64,000 bases of DNA from Hsuehochloa calcarea (taxonomy: Eukaryota > Streptophyta > Magnoliopsida > Poales > Poaceae). The position numbers were made by a program, and so were the translations under genes. Below the pieces are notes generated by a model that saw only the letters and a program-made list of their open reading frames with translations, was not told the origin of the DNA and did not search any database. Where the stretch lies: NCBI GenBank assembly GCA_036346395.1, contig CM070606.1, forward strand, positions 17,346,915 through 17,410,914, written 5' to 3'. Positions 30,820 through 40,430 of the stretch are shown one piece after another; within the stretch, counting starts at the first letter, position 1, and each line of letters begins with the position of its first letter.

Positions 30820-31001
30820 GCCCAAGACTGTAACTCAGATTTGTAGTTTCTTGGGAATGGCAGGATACTATCGCCGTTTCATCAAAGGATTCTCAATGAT
30901 TGCTAAACCGCTTACACAATTATTGAAGAAAAAAAAGAAGTTTACTTGGACCCCAGCTTGTGAAGAAAGTTTTTAGTAATTGAAAAAGCATTTGACTTCG
31001 G
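30820..31001 (+). pseudogene. RT/connection remnant of element E
   Basis: The reading is FLGMAGYYRRFIKGFSMIAK, then a TQLLKKKKKFTWTPACEESF block, with TAG and TAA at 30974 and 30977. This is the RT thumb-to-RNase H region that continues the RT broken at 24618. It ends at 31001, where the minus-strand D LTR begins. TTCGG at 30997-31001 could be the target duplication of that LTR. Confidence 0.85.
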
Positions 31002-32400
31002 TGGGAGATCCCGGTTTATCAGTCTTGTAATGCTTAACCATCCACTCGGTTCTAGCATCACAAATAAAATAAACCGAGACTCGAGACATGTGTACTTCCT
31101 AGAAATGCAGTATACACCCCTCTTTACAAGAAGTCATGCATTAGCTCCATTCATTCACATAGAACCGAAGCAGGACTTAACAGATCCAAAGACATACATA
31201 GTAAAGCTATTACAAAAGAGAGGCCGACCGGCCACAATCATACAAATAATTTAAACAGCGGAAGCAAAAGTGCCATAAGATAGCCATAAACAAAAGAGCC
31301 AATAAGTGTGCCTTTAACCACAAGGCAACCAACCGGACCGCCAAGCTAGTCGTCAAACCCGCAGCACACCTCACAAAAGTGAGGCCCATGGGGCTCACCT
31401 TCCTCCTCTACAACAAATAGTTAAGCAAAGCAAATGAGTACAAAAATTGTACTCCGCAAGACTTACATGTAGAATAACAGACCTATACATATCCTACATG
31501 GAAGCTTATTTGAGTGGAGGCTGTATGTTTCATTTTTGGCATAAAGCAATCTTTATTTGCAATAAGATAGTACATTTGGAAGCAAGTTTACAATCTGTTT
31601 TTATTGTTCAAATAACAGTAAATGACAACATAATAACAATAAATACATGACAACAACATCCTGGAAGTGACTAACCCATTAGTCACCACAACAATAGCAT
31701 GAATTACCCATTCATACCACCCATATCATGTTTTAATTAAAAGGTTATAGTCTAACTCTTGCAAAACCTAAACAAGCATGTCCATAACCTAGGACGAGGC
31801 AATTCGAATAGTCTGAACCCTGCAGGGGTGTACCAATGTACCCACACGCCAGACCGCCTTTTTGCCACAAGATTAAGCACACTTCCTTAGGTATGCCGGC
31901 ACAGCTAAGTCCTACGAGACATTTCCAATGGATGATGCTAATTACGAGCCGCAGCCCACGAGAGAAAGACACATTAGCCAGCTTACAGTCGATCTGCTAA
32001 TGCTCCCCTCACAACACACACCACACATTTTATTAAAACATACCCACCGACCAGCTCATAATTAACACCTACCAAAGTACTTAGTCAAGAGAGGTCCCAT
32101 ATCCCCTCGCGTGGTTAGCATGCTAAGTTGCTTGGAGAGTGTGATACAAGATGTTCGGTCCTTGTTGACATAGGCACCATACCATTCACACCGAAAGATC
32201 ACACCAACATTCTGTTGTGCCCAAGTCCAAAACAATTTTTCATTTTCAGATTTTGACTTTATAAAATAACAAAGCACAAGTGCTGGACATAAATGAATAA
32301 TAATTAGATATGTGATCAAGATCATCGACTATATCGATGATCGCCCATTACTACCGAAACTAAGAATTTCTAAGCAATTTCAAATGCGAAAGTAATGGAT
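31002..32400 (-). repeat. A-related LTR, 3' part, minus strand (element D)
   Basis: The reverse complement matches the 3' part of LTR A (about 5578-7072) with clear divergence. Shared landmarks are CCCTGCAGGG and ACTATTCGAAT (rc of 31790-31830), GTCCTAGGTTATGGAC, the stem-loop at 31436-31454 and the AGGAGGAAG/GTGAG segment near 31394-31409. The LTR ends near 31002 with a GGGATCTCCCA version of the family end. The promoter half is missing. Confidence 0.8.
31436..31454 (-). other. Conserved LTR stem-loop (LTR D)
   Basis: GAGTAC, seven-base loop AAAAATT, GTACTC: a perfect 6 bp stem although loop and flanks differ from LTR A. Stem conservation with loop change supports a structural role. Confidence 0.65.
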
Positions 32401-32472
32401 TTCCCAAACCCCACCTACTGTGCACAGTGTGTCATTTTAATACTTTTCTACTAACCACGGACCTAAAGCCCG

Positions 32473-32484
32473 CTCTGATACCAA
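32473..32484 (-). other. Primer-binding site, minus strand
   Basis: The minus-strand sequence TGGTATCAGAGC, preceded by AGGGTGTTACA and GT, marks the end of a minus-strand LTR (32487-33220) and the start of an internal region toward lower coordinates. Confidence 0.9.
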
Positions 32485-32486
32485 CT

Positions 32487-33220
32487 GTAACACCCTGGCT
32501 ATTCGGAAGCCAGGATGCTACTAACAATTTCAGCATACACTTCATTTGCGGAACTATTAATCAATTTGTACCAAAATTAAATGGTTAAGACAAAGTAACG
32601 AAGAGCATTTAACCGTTCAACCACAGAATATAACCAAGGAATTAAAAATACAGTTCATCTCATTAATCAAATAAATTAACAAAAACATCTTTATAAATAG
32701 GTGATTCTTGAGGTGTGTGAAACGTGCTTGGACTACGCCCTCCCGCTAGCAACTATATCATCATGGATCACCTAAAAAAACATAGAAAATAAGGGTGAGT
32801 CGAAACTCAGCAAGCACCATATCAATCTAACAGTGAACAAAGGAACCAAATCAATAATCAAGACATTGGAACATTTCTTCCACGAATCTGTGAAACTACA
32901 ACGTATGAATGCATACAAGGAATGAAAATGGACCTTCCAACTGCGTATACCGGTATAGCGAGTGATACACCCGTCGGTGTTCAATTAAGCCCGTACTTCA
33001 CAAAGTACGGGGACCCAATCACCGTATGAAGAACGTTTCATACGGGTGTCCGAGTTGCCACATTGGAATGGTGGTCAACGCTGCCCACATTGGAATGGTG
33101 GGTCTCATATGCCCATATTGGATTGATGGGTCTTAATCAAATTTCCACCCCCGTGGACGGAAACGAAGCATGCATGAATGGAATGAATCATGTATCACAA
33201 GAAACATAAATATTGAAATC
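32487..33220 (-). repeat. C-like LTR, 3' part, minus strand
   Basis: In reverse complement this 734 bp piece has the C-type LTR layout: hairpin CCGTATGAA/TTCATACGG (33021-33044), CCCGTACTT...AAGTACGGG (about 32989-33011), TATACCGGTATA (32946-32957), the GAGT-CGAA-ACTC dyad (32797-32808) and an end AGCCAGGGTGTTACA. It is cut on the high-coordinate side by element B at 33221. Confidence 0.8.
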
Positions 33221-34617
33221 TGTAACAGTCTCAGTTTTAGTAAACAGTAATTAGATGCTTTTCATAGCATCACTGTTTATTTTGAAACTTGGGTATGTTG
33301 TTACAATCCAAAATATTGATTTGCTATTTCTTTTTGTCTCCATCAATCTCAGCCATCCCTTTTTGATTAAGTGGCTGGTTTTCTTTTGAGTTTCTGTTGC
33401 TTCCTTGCTGCTGTGATCTGTGCCTTGGGAGAGTGCTGCTGTTGGCAAAGGCAACTTAGAGCAGCAGCTCTGTTTTCCTCACTTTCTTTCGGCTGGGCAT
33501 AGCAACCAAATAGAGCGGCGACTTGAAAGACAAAGACAAAGACCTTTTTCCTTCCTTCTTTTCGGTTGGGAAGCAGTGCTTTGTCCAGCAAGTAACTCAG
33601 AGCAGCAACCCTCTTTTCCTTTCTCTTCTTTCGGCTGGGGACAGTGCAATCAGTCAGCAATGCAGCCAACAGCAGAACCACCTCAGCATCTCTAGAACCC
33701 TCTCCTTTGCTCTGGAGCTTTAACCCTTCCCAAGCTTTAGTGTTTAGCTCCCTGCCCTTTTCCTTGACTGAAACAGCTTCTCTGATTCTCTCTTCTTTCG
33801 GTGGAATTGGGTTAGCTCTGAAACCGAACTGGTTGGAATATTGCTTGGTGTTTTCCTGCTTCAGTGAAGGAATGTGGTTTTCAGAAATTTCCTTGTTCAA
33901 CTGAAAGATCATAGTTTCTCCTCTAGCTTTAGCTGGTAAGACATGATCTTATGTCTTTTCTTCTTAATATTCTTAGGAAACTCAATAACTGATCTTAATC
34001 ACTTCTTTGTGCATGTGGTGCTCAAGTTTTGTCTTGACAAAACTATTGTTTTTATAACTTTTCGGTCTTTCATATCATTACAAGGTTTAGGGTTTCTCTT
34101 GTTAACTTATCACCTATTTAGGTCTTAATTGAACAAAGAGAATCATTAGTAGCAATTTCTTCTTTTGATGTTCCCAAACCAGTCGTAACTTCATTAGTCC
34201 GTGATCTTATCTTGTTAGCATGGGTTGATGCTATCATTTACTCAAACTAGCAAGCATGCAAAATCCTTGCTTGGAGTTCTTGTTCTCCATTTCTCATCAC
34301 TTAGTGCTTTTAATTTTTAGTAGACTCTAGTACTTGTTTAGTTACTACTTTAGCAAATATATTGGGTCTTAGTGATGTAAGCTTAAGCAAACCTATTATC
34401 TTGTTTTTAAACATTGCAAGAGGGCATTAGTAGCCTGCACTGTTCATTTATCATGCATTTTCGGTTGGACTAGTAGTGCACAGCAACCTCATTATTTCTT
34501 GTCAATTGCTGTTAGCAAATGGTGGGTTAACTTCCTAATCTAATTAGGAATACTCTAAGCTAAGGTATAGCATTTTGCTGTGGGTGTTAAATTCAGCATC
34601 TGTCATTTGCTATATGT

Positions 34618-35880
34618 CCAGTTTTCGGTTTTCAGAAAACTGAAAACTGCATCTCTGTTTGAACCGAAAATTGGTAGTTAGTGCTAACTAATGTTTAGTG
34701 TTGAGCTAGACTTTAAAATATACTCATTTAACTGTAATTTGATCCAAGAATACCAATTTCTCTTAGTCTAATACATCAGATATCTTTCTTTTGTGAAATA
34801 GCACTGTTTTCGGTTTTGACAAATCTGAAAACTGCTGTTTTGGTTGAGCTGAAATTTGCTAATTAGTGTTAATGGTTGCTAGGTGATAAGTTAAACTTGT
34901 AGAGGTACTTATCTAGCTATAACTCCATCTTGTATGTCAATTTGATATAGTCTAATGGAGCATCAAGTTTGCATCTCTAAATCTGTCCAGAATTTCAGAT
35001 TTTAAAATCTGACTTTTGCTTTACTTTGTAAGCCTCAAATTTTGATGACTACTAGTATTTGATGCTAAATAGTATGCTAGGCTTTAAGTTTTACTCATTA
35101 GTTAGTTATCTAAATAAAATCATTGCTTGGTTCAAAGCAAAAATCAGCAAAGCTTTATTTTGCAACCTATCCATATTTCAATTTTGCTAAACCTGAAACT
35201 GTAGCACAGTCTAACTGAAATTGAAGTTGGTTGATAGCTGATAGTAGGAGATGAATTAGACTTAGTATATTTCTCATTTAGTTGAGAATTAATCTAGAAT
35301 ATCATTTTCTTCTAATGTCCTAGTTCATCAATCTGATTTTTGAATTTACGCTTGATTTTGGTTTTGCTAAAAATCTGAAACCTGTAATCCAGATTTTGAT
35401 CATACTGCTTGTGAATGCTAGCTGATGCTATGTGATGAGTAGGTTTTAAATATTGCCCATTTAGTTGTAGCTTTATCAAAACATCATTCTCTCTTAATCT
35501 AATGAAACATCTAACTCTTTCTTTGCAATCTATCTAGATTTCGGTTGTGCTAAAAATCTGAAACTGTAGCTTCCCTGTTTTTCCCATTTCGGTTTTGCTT
35601 CTATTGGTGGTTATGCCAACCACATGCAACTAAATGTTGGCCTCTACTTCTTCTAGTTAAGAGTATAAATGTTAAGTTAAACTTCTACTTTGTCCTGTTT
35701 TCAATATTGTTCCAAATCTGAAATTGTGGTTTTAGTTTAAACTACTTGTGACAAATTGGATTAGCAGAACCCGGCTATATACTTTTGACCTTATGTAAAA
35801 TAGATATAACTTAAGCATGTTGTTAAATATGCATTGAGCTATTGATCATGCACTCCTTTATGCATTTTTCTCTTGCCATT
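34618..35880 (+). repeat. ~183 bp degenerate tandem repeats in 5' LTR B
   Basis: The unit starts with a TTTCGGTTTTGCTAAAAATC/CTGAAAACTG-like phrase at about 34625, 34809, 34995, 35178, 35357, 35539 and 35700, giving spacings of 182-186 and finally ~160. Later in each unit the phrases TGCTAGGTGAT, TACTCATTTAGTTGTAA and TCTCTTAGTCTAATG recur. The same array is at 45450-46670 in the 3' LTR with equal spacing. Confidence 0.8.
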
Positions 35881-35912
35881 TTCTTGCTATTCATTGGACT
35901 TTTGTGTTCTAG

Positions 35913-35990
35913 ATCTTGGTTCTTACGAGATTGTTGAATCTTTTGTTGAGCCACCAGAACCTGAACAAGAGGTTATCTATTATTACCAAG
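35913..35990 (+). other. Exon-like open segment in 5' LTR B
   Basis: These 78 bases (26 codons, ending EQEVIYYYQ) are preceded by a pyrimidine-rich run ending TTTGTGTTCTAG and followed by GCAAGC after CCAAG, which resembles a GC-type donor site. The 3' LTR copy (46729-46806) keeps the frame. Coding and splicing are hypotheses. Confidence 0.4.
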
Positions 35991-37318
35991 GCAAGCTTCC
36001 TCTCTGCACCATGTTGATCCTAATCTTTTGAACTATAGATTTATAAAATACAGTGATACTGTTGCATGCAATTTTCTAAAAGACTATTTATGTTCTGTTC
36101 CTAGTTAGCTATGACCAGAACTTATGGCTTACCTTGAATTGATCATACACTCAACCTAAGATAGTTTGTGGTGATATAATACTAAATTTTCAATTTTGCT
36201 TAGCCATGCAATCCATAGAACGGTAATGTTTGGCGAGCTTATCTTGTCAAACACGGGAACAACAAATACATTTTTATTTTGTTGATTCTTTGTTCGATTT
36301 ATTTAAACTGATATGAATCTAAATCTTGTTGTTAAACTTAATTCAAATCTGGACAAGTGGATGCTAGTGATGGTGCCTAGTGCGAGAATGGGAAGCTGTG
36401 GATGTCTTATGCAGGTTGATTAAGGACCGAACTCGACGGCCCAATTCAAGCACCAACGTACTTCCACACGCGATGTATGGTATTTGTTTGGTTAAGTAAA
36501 GGGTTAATATTATTGAGTTGGATACGGAGAGTAAGGACATGTGTATTGATTTCATATGGCATAGATGCTTAAGTCTTGGGCCGTGTCGTATGCCATGTGG
36601 AACCTATATCGATATCGGATGTTCTTAGAAGGGTAAGGCGTAGATGTGTTACATCGCATGTACGTACCTTCGGGCCCGATCATGTGTAATATGTGTGGCT
36701 AACACGAGTTTGCATTTAATTGACTGGTCGGCATTCCCTATACAACATGTGAACCTCGGTTGAATATATGCTATCAGTCGTTGTTTAAGCGGGATCAGTT
36801 TCACATGGGTCATCCAACTCAATAGTGTTAACTTGTTGAAAAATACCGAATCTTAGTTTACCCGGCCGGCATACCAAAGGCAGTGTGCTATTATCCTAGG
36901 GGCTACGGGCTAACTAAGTCGTGTGGGTAAAGATGTACACCTATGAGGATTAAAACTATTCGAATAGCCGTGTCCGATTCACGACAACGCTTGGATTGAT
37001 GTCACTGTATAGCATTTGCTCTAATTTGGGTTTTGGAAATTTTAATTTCGGCATGAGGAGTGTCATGCTTGGTTTGGTAATGATCAGTGACTATTATTGA
37101 TACTGTTTATGCTTATGTTCAATAACTTACTGTTTTTAGTCCAAATTGAATTATTAAAACTGCTTTGTCAAAAGTTAGCAATTGTAGGTTAATATGTATC
37201 GCTTTATGCAAATTGAACCCATTAAGCCTTACATTGATAACCTTATGCATATAAAATTCTATTCCTTTGTATAGGTTCTTCAAACACTTTCTTTTATTAG
37301 TTTGTGTAAGACTTCTTT

Positions 37319-37335
37319 GAGTACCTTTCGTACTC
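37319..37335 (+). other. Conserved LTR stem-loop (5' LTR B)
   Basis: GAGTAC, loop CTTTC, GTACTC. A run TTTATGACCTCTTGTTGC then leads to GGTGAGG. It lies 497 bp before the LTR end. Confidence 0.65.
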
Positions 37336-37835
37336 GGGGTTTATGACCTCTTGTTGCGGTGAGGATGGATATCTTTATGAGATGCCCGTTAGCGCCGATC
37401 CGGGTGGCGCTAACGAGTAATGCTAGTTCTAGCCTCCACGCAATAGCTGCATGGATAATGGGGCCATTGGTGGTTTTGCTTTTATGTTTTTGTTTCATTT
37501 GTTGCTCTTTTTGTTAATGACCCAAGGTCATCTGCTTTTATTCGATCTTGTAGCAACCGAAATTAGTGATGTAAGTATTGATGTATAATTATGTGAATGT
37601 ATGACTTGTATGTGAATGATGCAATGTTGTTTAAGGATATATGTGCAATATTCATCGATCCTGGGAAATATTGCATGACATATATCAGAGAACACGAATG
37701 TTGAAATTGTTACTTGTTATCATTATGCTTTTAGTATGATTCTTAATAAAGGATTTGCCTTGTTCCTTAAATAAGAATTATGCTATCGATATAATTTTAA
37801 TAAGGCACATTTCAATAATTGAGGGTCTCAAATGC

Positions 37836-37849
37836 GTTAATGTCGAGCA
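37836..37849 (+). other. Decayed primer-binding site of element B
   Basis: GTTAATGTCGAGCA lies just after the LTR end and can be read as a damaged form of a TGGTATCAGAGCA site. The identification depends on position. Confidence 0.4.
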
Positions 37850-38039
37850 TACGTTTGCTGTAGGATAGAATTAGCATGGTTGTTGCCTTTAGTGAGTCTC
37901 TGTGATACTATTTTAACATAATTAATTTCTAAAAGATCTAAGCATCTTTGTCTTTTACTTCTTATCTTCTTTTAGTATCAATTCTTATCTACCTTTCTTT
38001 TGATTTTTTTAAGACCGGTTTCTTACCTACCTTGTCTTT

Positions 38040-38756
38040 TATCGTAGATGAGTGGTGGTATTTGATTAAGGAGACTCATGTAGAAGGTGTGGGCGGGTTT
38101 CGGCCTTACTTGAGACATGATGTGGCGAGCTAATTTCACTTATCGGCCGAGTATGCCATCTACCGTAGAGACCGAGGGCACGGTATGGAAGAGTACCAAG
38201 CTATCATTAATGTGATCGCGCAGACGGTGGTGGGTAGTGTTCCCTCGCATCCATATGCGTGCCACCTCCGAGTCTATGGTCAGGGAGAAGCTGGCGTGGG
38301 ATGATGAGCCTCCTTCGTCATGACTTGACGGAGCTGTCTCGACCACCCTATGTGCACTTCCCAAAACAAGGCCCTAGATCGGATGTGATTACGTTTGATG
38401 AGATACGCTTTGGAGAGGACCCATCGTCGCGAGTTAGCGAGGTTGGTCCGTATCATGGCCCAAACCTATCACATCTCGTGTACGAGTTATGGGAGACCCG
38501 CCATCGTTTGCACGAGGCACAAGAATATTTGAGGCTTGGTGTTGCCACGAACGCGTTCCTCGTAGCGTGCTTTATGGCAACAATGAGATTCCACCACCGC
38601 CACTCGTACCCCAAGGATGGCGACTTCGAAGTTCGGGACCGTTCTGTTTTTTGTCGGTGTCGTCGGGCCGGGATGTCTGCTGGATTTCCTCGCACTCGTG
38701 ACCTACTCACTCTGTGGACATCATCTGCTGTTGGGTTCTCCCACTCGTCTCATTAG
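38040..38756 (+). pseudogene. Extra ORF upstream of gag (ORF0-like), element B
   Basis: I do not recognise a defined family. One frame gives EWWYLIKETHVEGVGGFRPY and, after a TAA near 38131, EYAIYRRDRGHGMEEYQAI and SVPSHPYACHLRVYGQ. A frame change near 38300 leads to RPPYVHFPKQGPRSD, then FDEIRFGE, LSHLVYELWETRHRLHEAQE and MRFHHRHSYPKDGDFEV. The helical LVYELWETRHRLHEAQE block occupies the same relative place as the coiled-coil block of the element E ORF0. Its sense orientation between PBS and gag and its length (about 240 codons) argue for a retained element gene rather than a captured host gene. Function unknown. Confidence 0.55.
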
Positions 38757-39268
38757 CCCATCGAACCCTTTAGAATCTTGGTTCACCCGAGGCTCATTTG
38801 CTAAATGAGTTTCCGTGAATTTTAACCGAGACGACCATGTTTAGGATGAAGGATGTGATCGGCTTTAGTTGTGTAATAGGCTAGTAGTTGTCCATTAAGT
38901 AGTGTGTAATAGCATAGCCTATGTCTGTATAAATATTGTGTGCTAACGTTTGTACTTTAAAACATGGTGAGGTAGCGGCCGACTTGTGTATTTTGGGTAT
39001 AACATGTTTCCTGTTGGCTGTAATAAAGTGGATCACGGACTTTTGGTTGTAATTGAGTGTGTTATAGTCTTTGTTCACCGACATTTCATGGAATGGAAGC
39101 CGCACCTTTTATTGTACTTTGTCTTTGTTGTTTTTGGTGTTAATTGGTTGCATATCATGACATACTGCATGCTTAGGTTTAGTATTTAATTAATTTCTTT
39201 CTCCAAAGCTTGTATGTGTTAGCACGAGTGTATCCTTGTTATAATGTTAACCATTATATGGCAACAGG
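38757..39268 (+). other. Spacer between ORF0 and gag in element B
   Basis: The 512 bp are AT-rich and contain no convincing frame. They end with TATATGGCAACAG directly before the gag ATG. An intron with a CAG acceptor directly at the gag start is possible, as the sequence before it is pyrimidine-poor but TTGTTATAATGTTAACC-like. Confidence 0.35.
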
Positions 39269-40430
39269 ATGACAGGACCAACCACTCGATCGCGAACACA
39301 ACAAGAGGAGAGGTTCTCCACTCCTGTTCTTCAGACTCAGGGGGAGCAGACGGACCCTTCCGGATCCCATGGTCCGCAAGGTGGTAGGCAGGAAGAGGAG
39401 CTTCCTCCACCACCCACTATGGCGGATGTGCTCATGCAAATTGGCGCAACCGCATGGACCAGACACGCATCTTGGAGCAGATTGCACTCAATACCTCTTC
39501 CATCACTCCACCAGCTGGTAGAGCAGGAGTTCAGCATGGGCAGGGAAGTCTTGCTGACTTTCAGCGGACTAATCCACCAGCGTTCTCTAGCTCCCAGGAT
39601 CCTTTGGAGGCAGAGGATTGGCTTAAGGAGATTAAAAAGAAGCTGACCATTGCCCAGTGTTCTGAAAGGGAGAAGGTCCTGTATGCTAGCTACCGATTGG
39701 TGGGCGGCTAGCAATTGGTGGGATAATTATCGGCTATCAACCCACGGACATACTCCTACGGCTTGAGTTCATGGAGGCCTTTCGCGAGGCCCATATACGA
39801 AGGAGTGATGATGCTCAAGCGGCGAATTTCTCGCTCTCAAGCAAGGGCGAAAATCAGTGACCGAGTACCTTCATGAGTTTAATTTTCTTGCTCGATGCGC
39901 CCACGATGTTTCGACGGACACTCGTCGTCGAAACCGTTCATGAATGGTCTATCGAAGAGTTGCGATTGGCTTTGGCGGTGCAAGACTTGAAATTTCCAAC
40001 ATCTTGTCGATAAAGCCATTATTCTTGAGACTAAAAGCAAGGCGTTGGAGGAGTCGCGAGCGGCGAAGGTTACCCAATTTGCATCCATGGCGTTCAGTCG
40101 GACCGCGTCGTGGCGGCCTCGATCTTCCGGCGCCGATTTGGTTCCACCAGGCGCCAATGTTTGCCTTTCGCCCACCGCCACCTTACGGCGATCCCCGACC
40201 TAGTGGACACAGACCACTGCCGCCATCAATGTCGGTAGGGTGTGATATGCTATCATTGTGGGCGTCCCGGCATTTTACCGTCGATGCTTTGCTAAGGCAA
40301 AGGGGTTGCCACCTGTTCAGCCATCTCCAGCTCTTGTTCGTCCTGCACCTTCTCCAAAGGCAATTGCTAAGCCTGATCCAGTTCCAGCCCGCGGCCGTGT
40401 AAATCAATTAATCTTGAAGAAGCGGCGAGG
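39269..40430 (+). pseudogene. gag of element B
   Basis: The ATG at 39269 opens MTGPTTRSRTQQEERF. A shift near 39450 leads to ILEQIALNTSSITPPAGRAG, FQRTNPPAFSSSQDPLEAED and CSEREKVLYASYRLVGG. After more shifts come YLHEFNFLARCA-like and DKAIILETKSKALEESRAAK. A zinc knuckle CYHCGRPGHF near 40246-40290 is broken by one lost base after the His region. The domain order matches Gag of elements A and E. Confidence 0.85.

Larger units (their letters stand above)
17746..31001 (+). mobile_element. Element E: gypsy element split by element G and truncated
   Basis: The parts are LTR (17746-21009), PBS, an extra ORF, gag, protease and RT to 24618. Element G (24619-30814) follows, then 180 bp of RT continuation (30820-31001). 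The rest of pol and the 3' LTR are missing because a minus-strand LTR starts at 31002. The RT sequence reads from the motif TEGVAVDPGKV directly into FLGMAGYYRRF once G is removed. Several CAG codons have become TAG. Confidence 0.85.
33221..37832 (+). repeat. 5' LTR of element B
   Basis: It starts TGTAACAGTCTC and ends near GAGGGTCTCA. An early hairpin GATGCTTTTCATAGCATC lies at about 33254-33271. Glutamine/serine-rich frames at 33367-33912 are not conserved. The region 34618-35880 is a degenerate ~183 bp tandem array. Exon-like sequence lies at 35913-35990, a palindrome module at 36929-36995 and a stem-loop at 37319-37335. No gene is called in these 4.6 kb. Confidence 0.85.

Noticed and set aside
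33367..33912. A minus-strand 181-codon frame in LTR B
   Set aside because: The collinear part of the 3' LTR (44030-44760) does not keep the frame, and the composition is low complexity (Lys/Gln/Glu/Ala).
34618..35880. CRISPR-like or phage-type repeat array
   Set aside because: Units are about 183 bp, degenerate and directly adjacent without spacers, and lie in a plant LTR.
38259..38756. Host-like gene between the LTR and gag of element B
   Set aside because: Sense orientation, position between PBS and gag, and a similar ORF in element E make an element-encoded ORF more likely. It is listed as ORF0-like instead.
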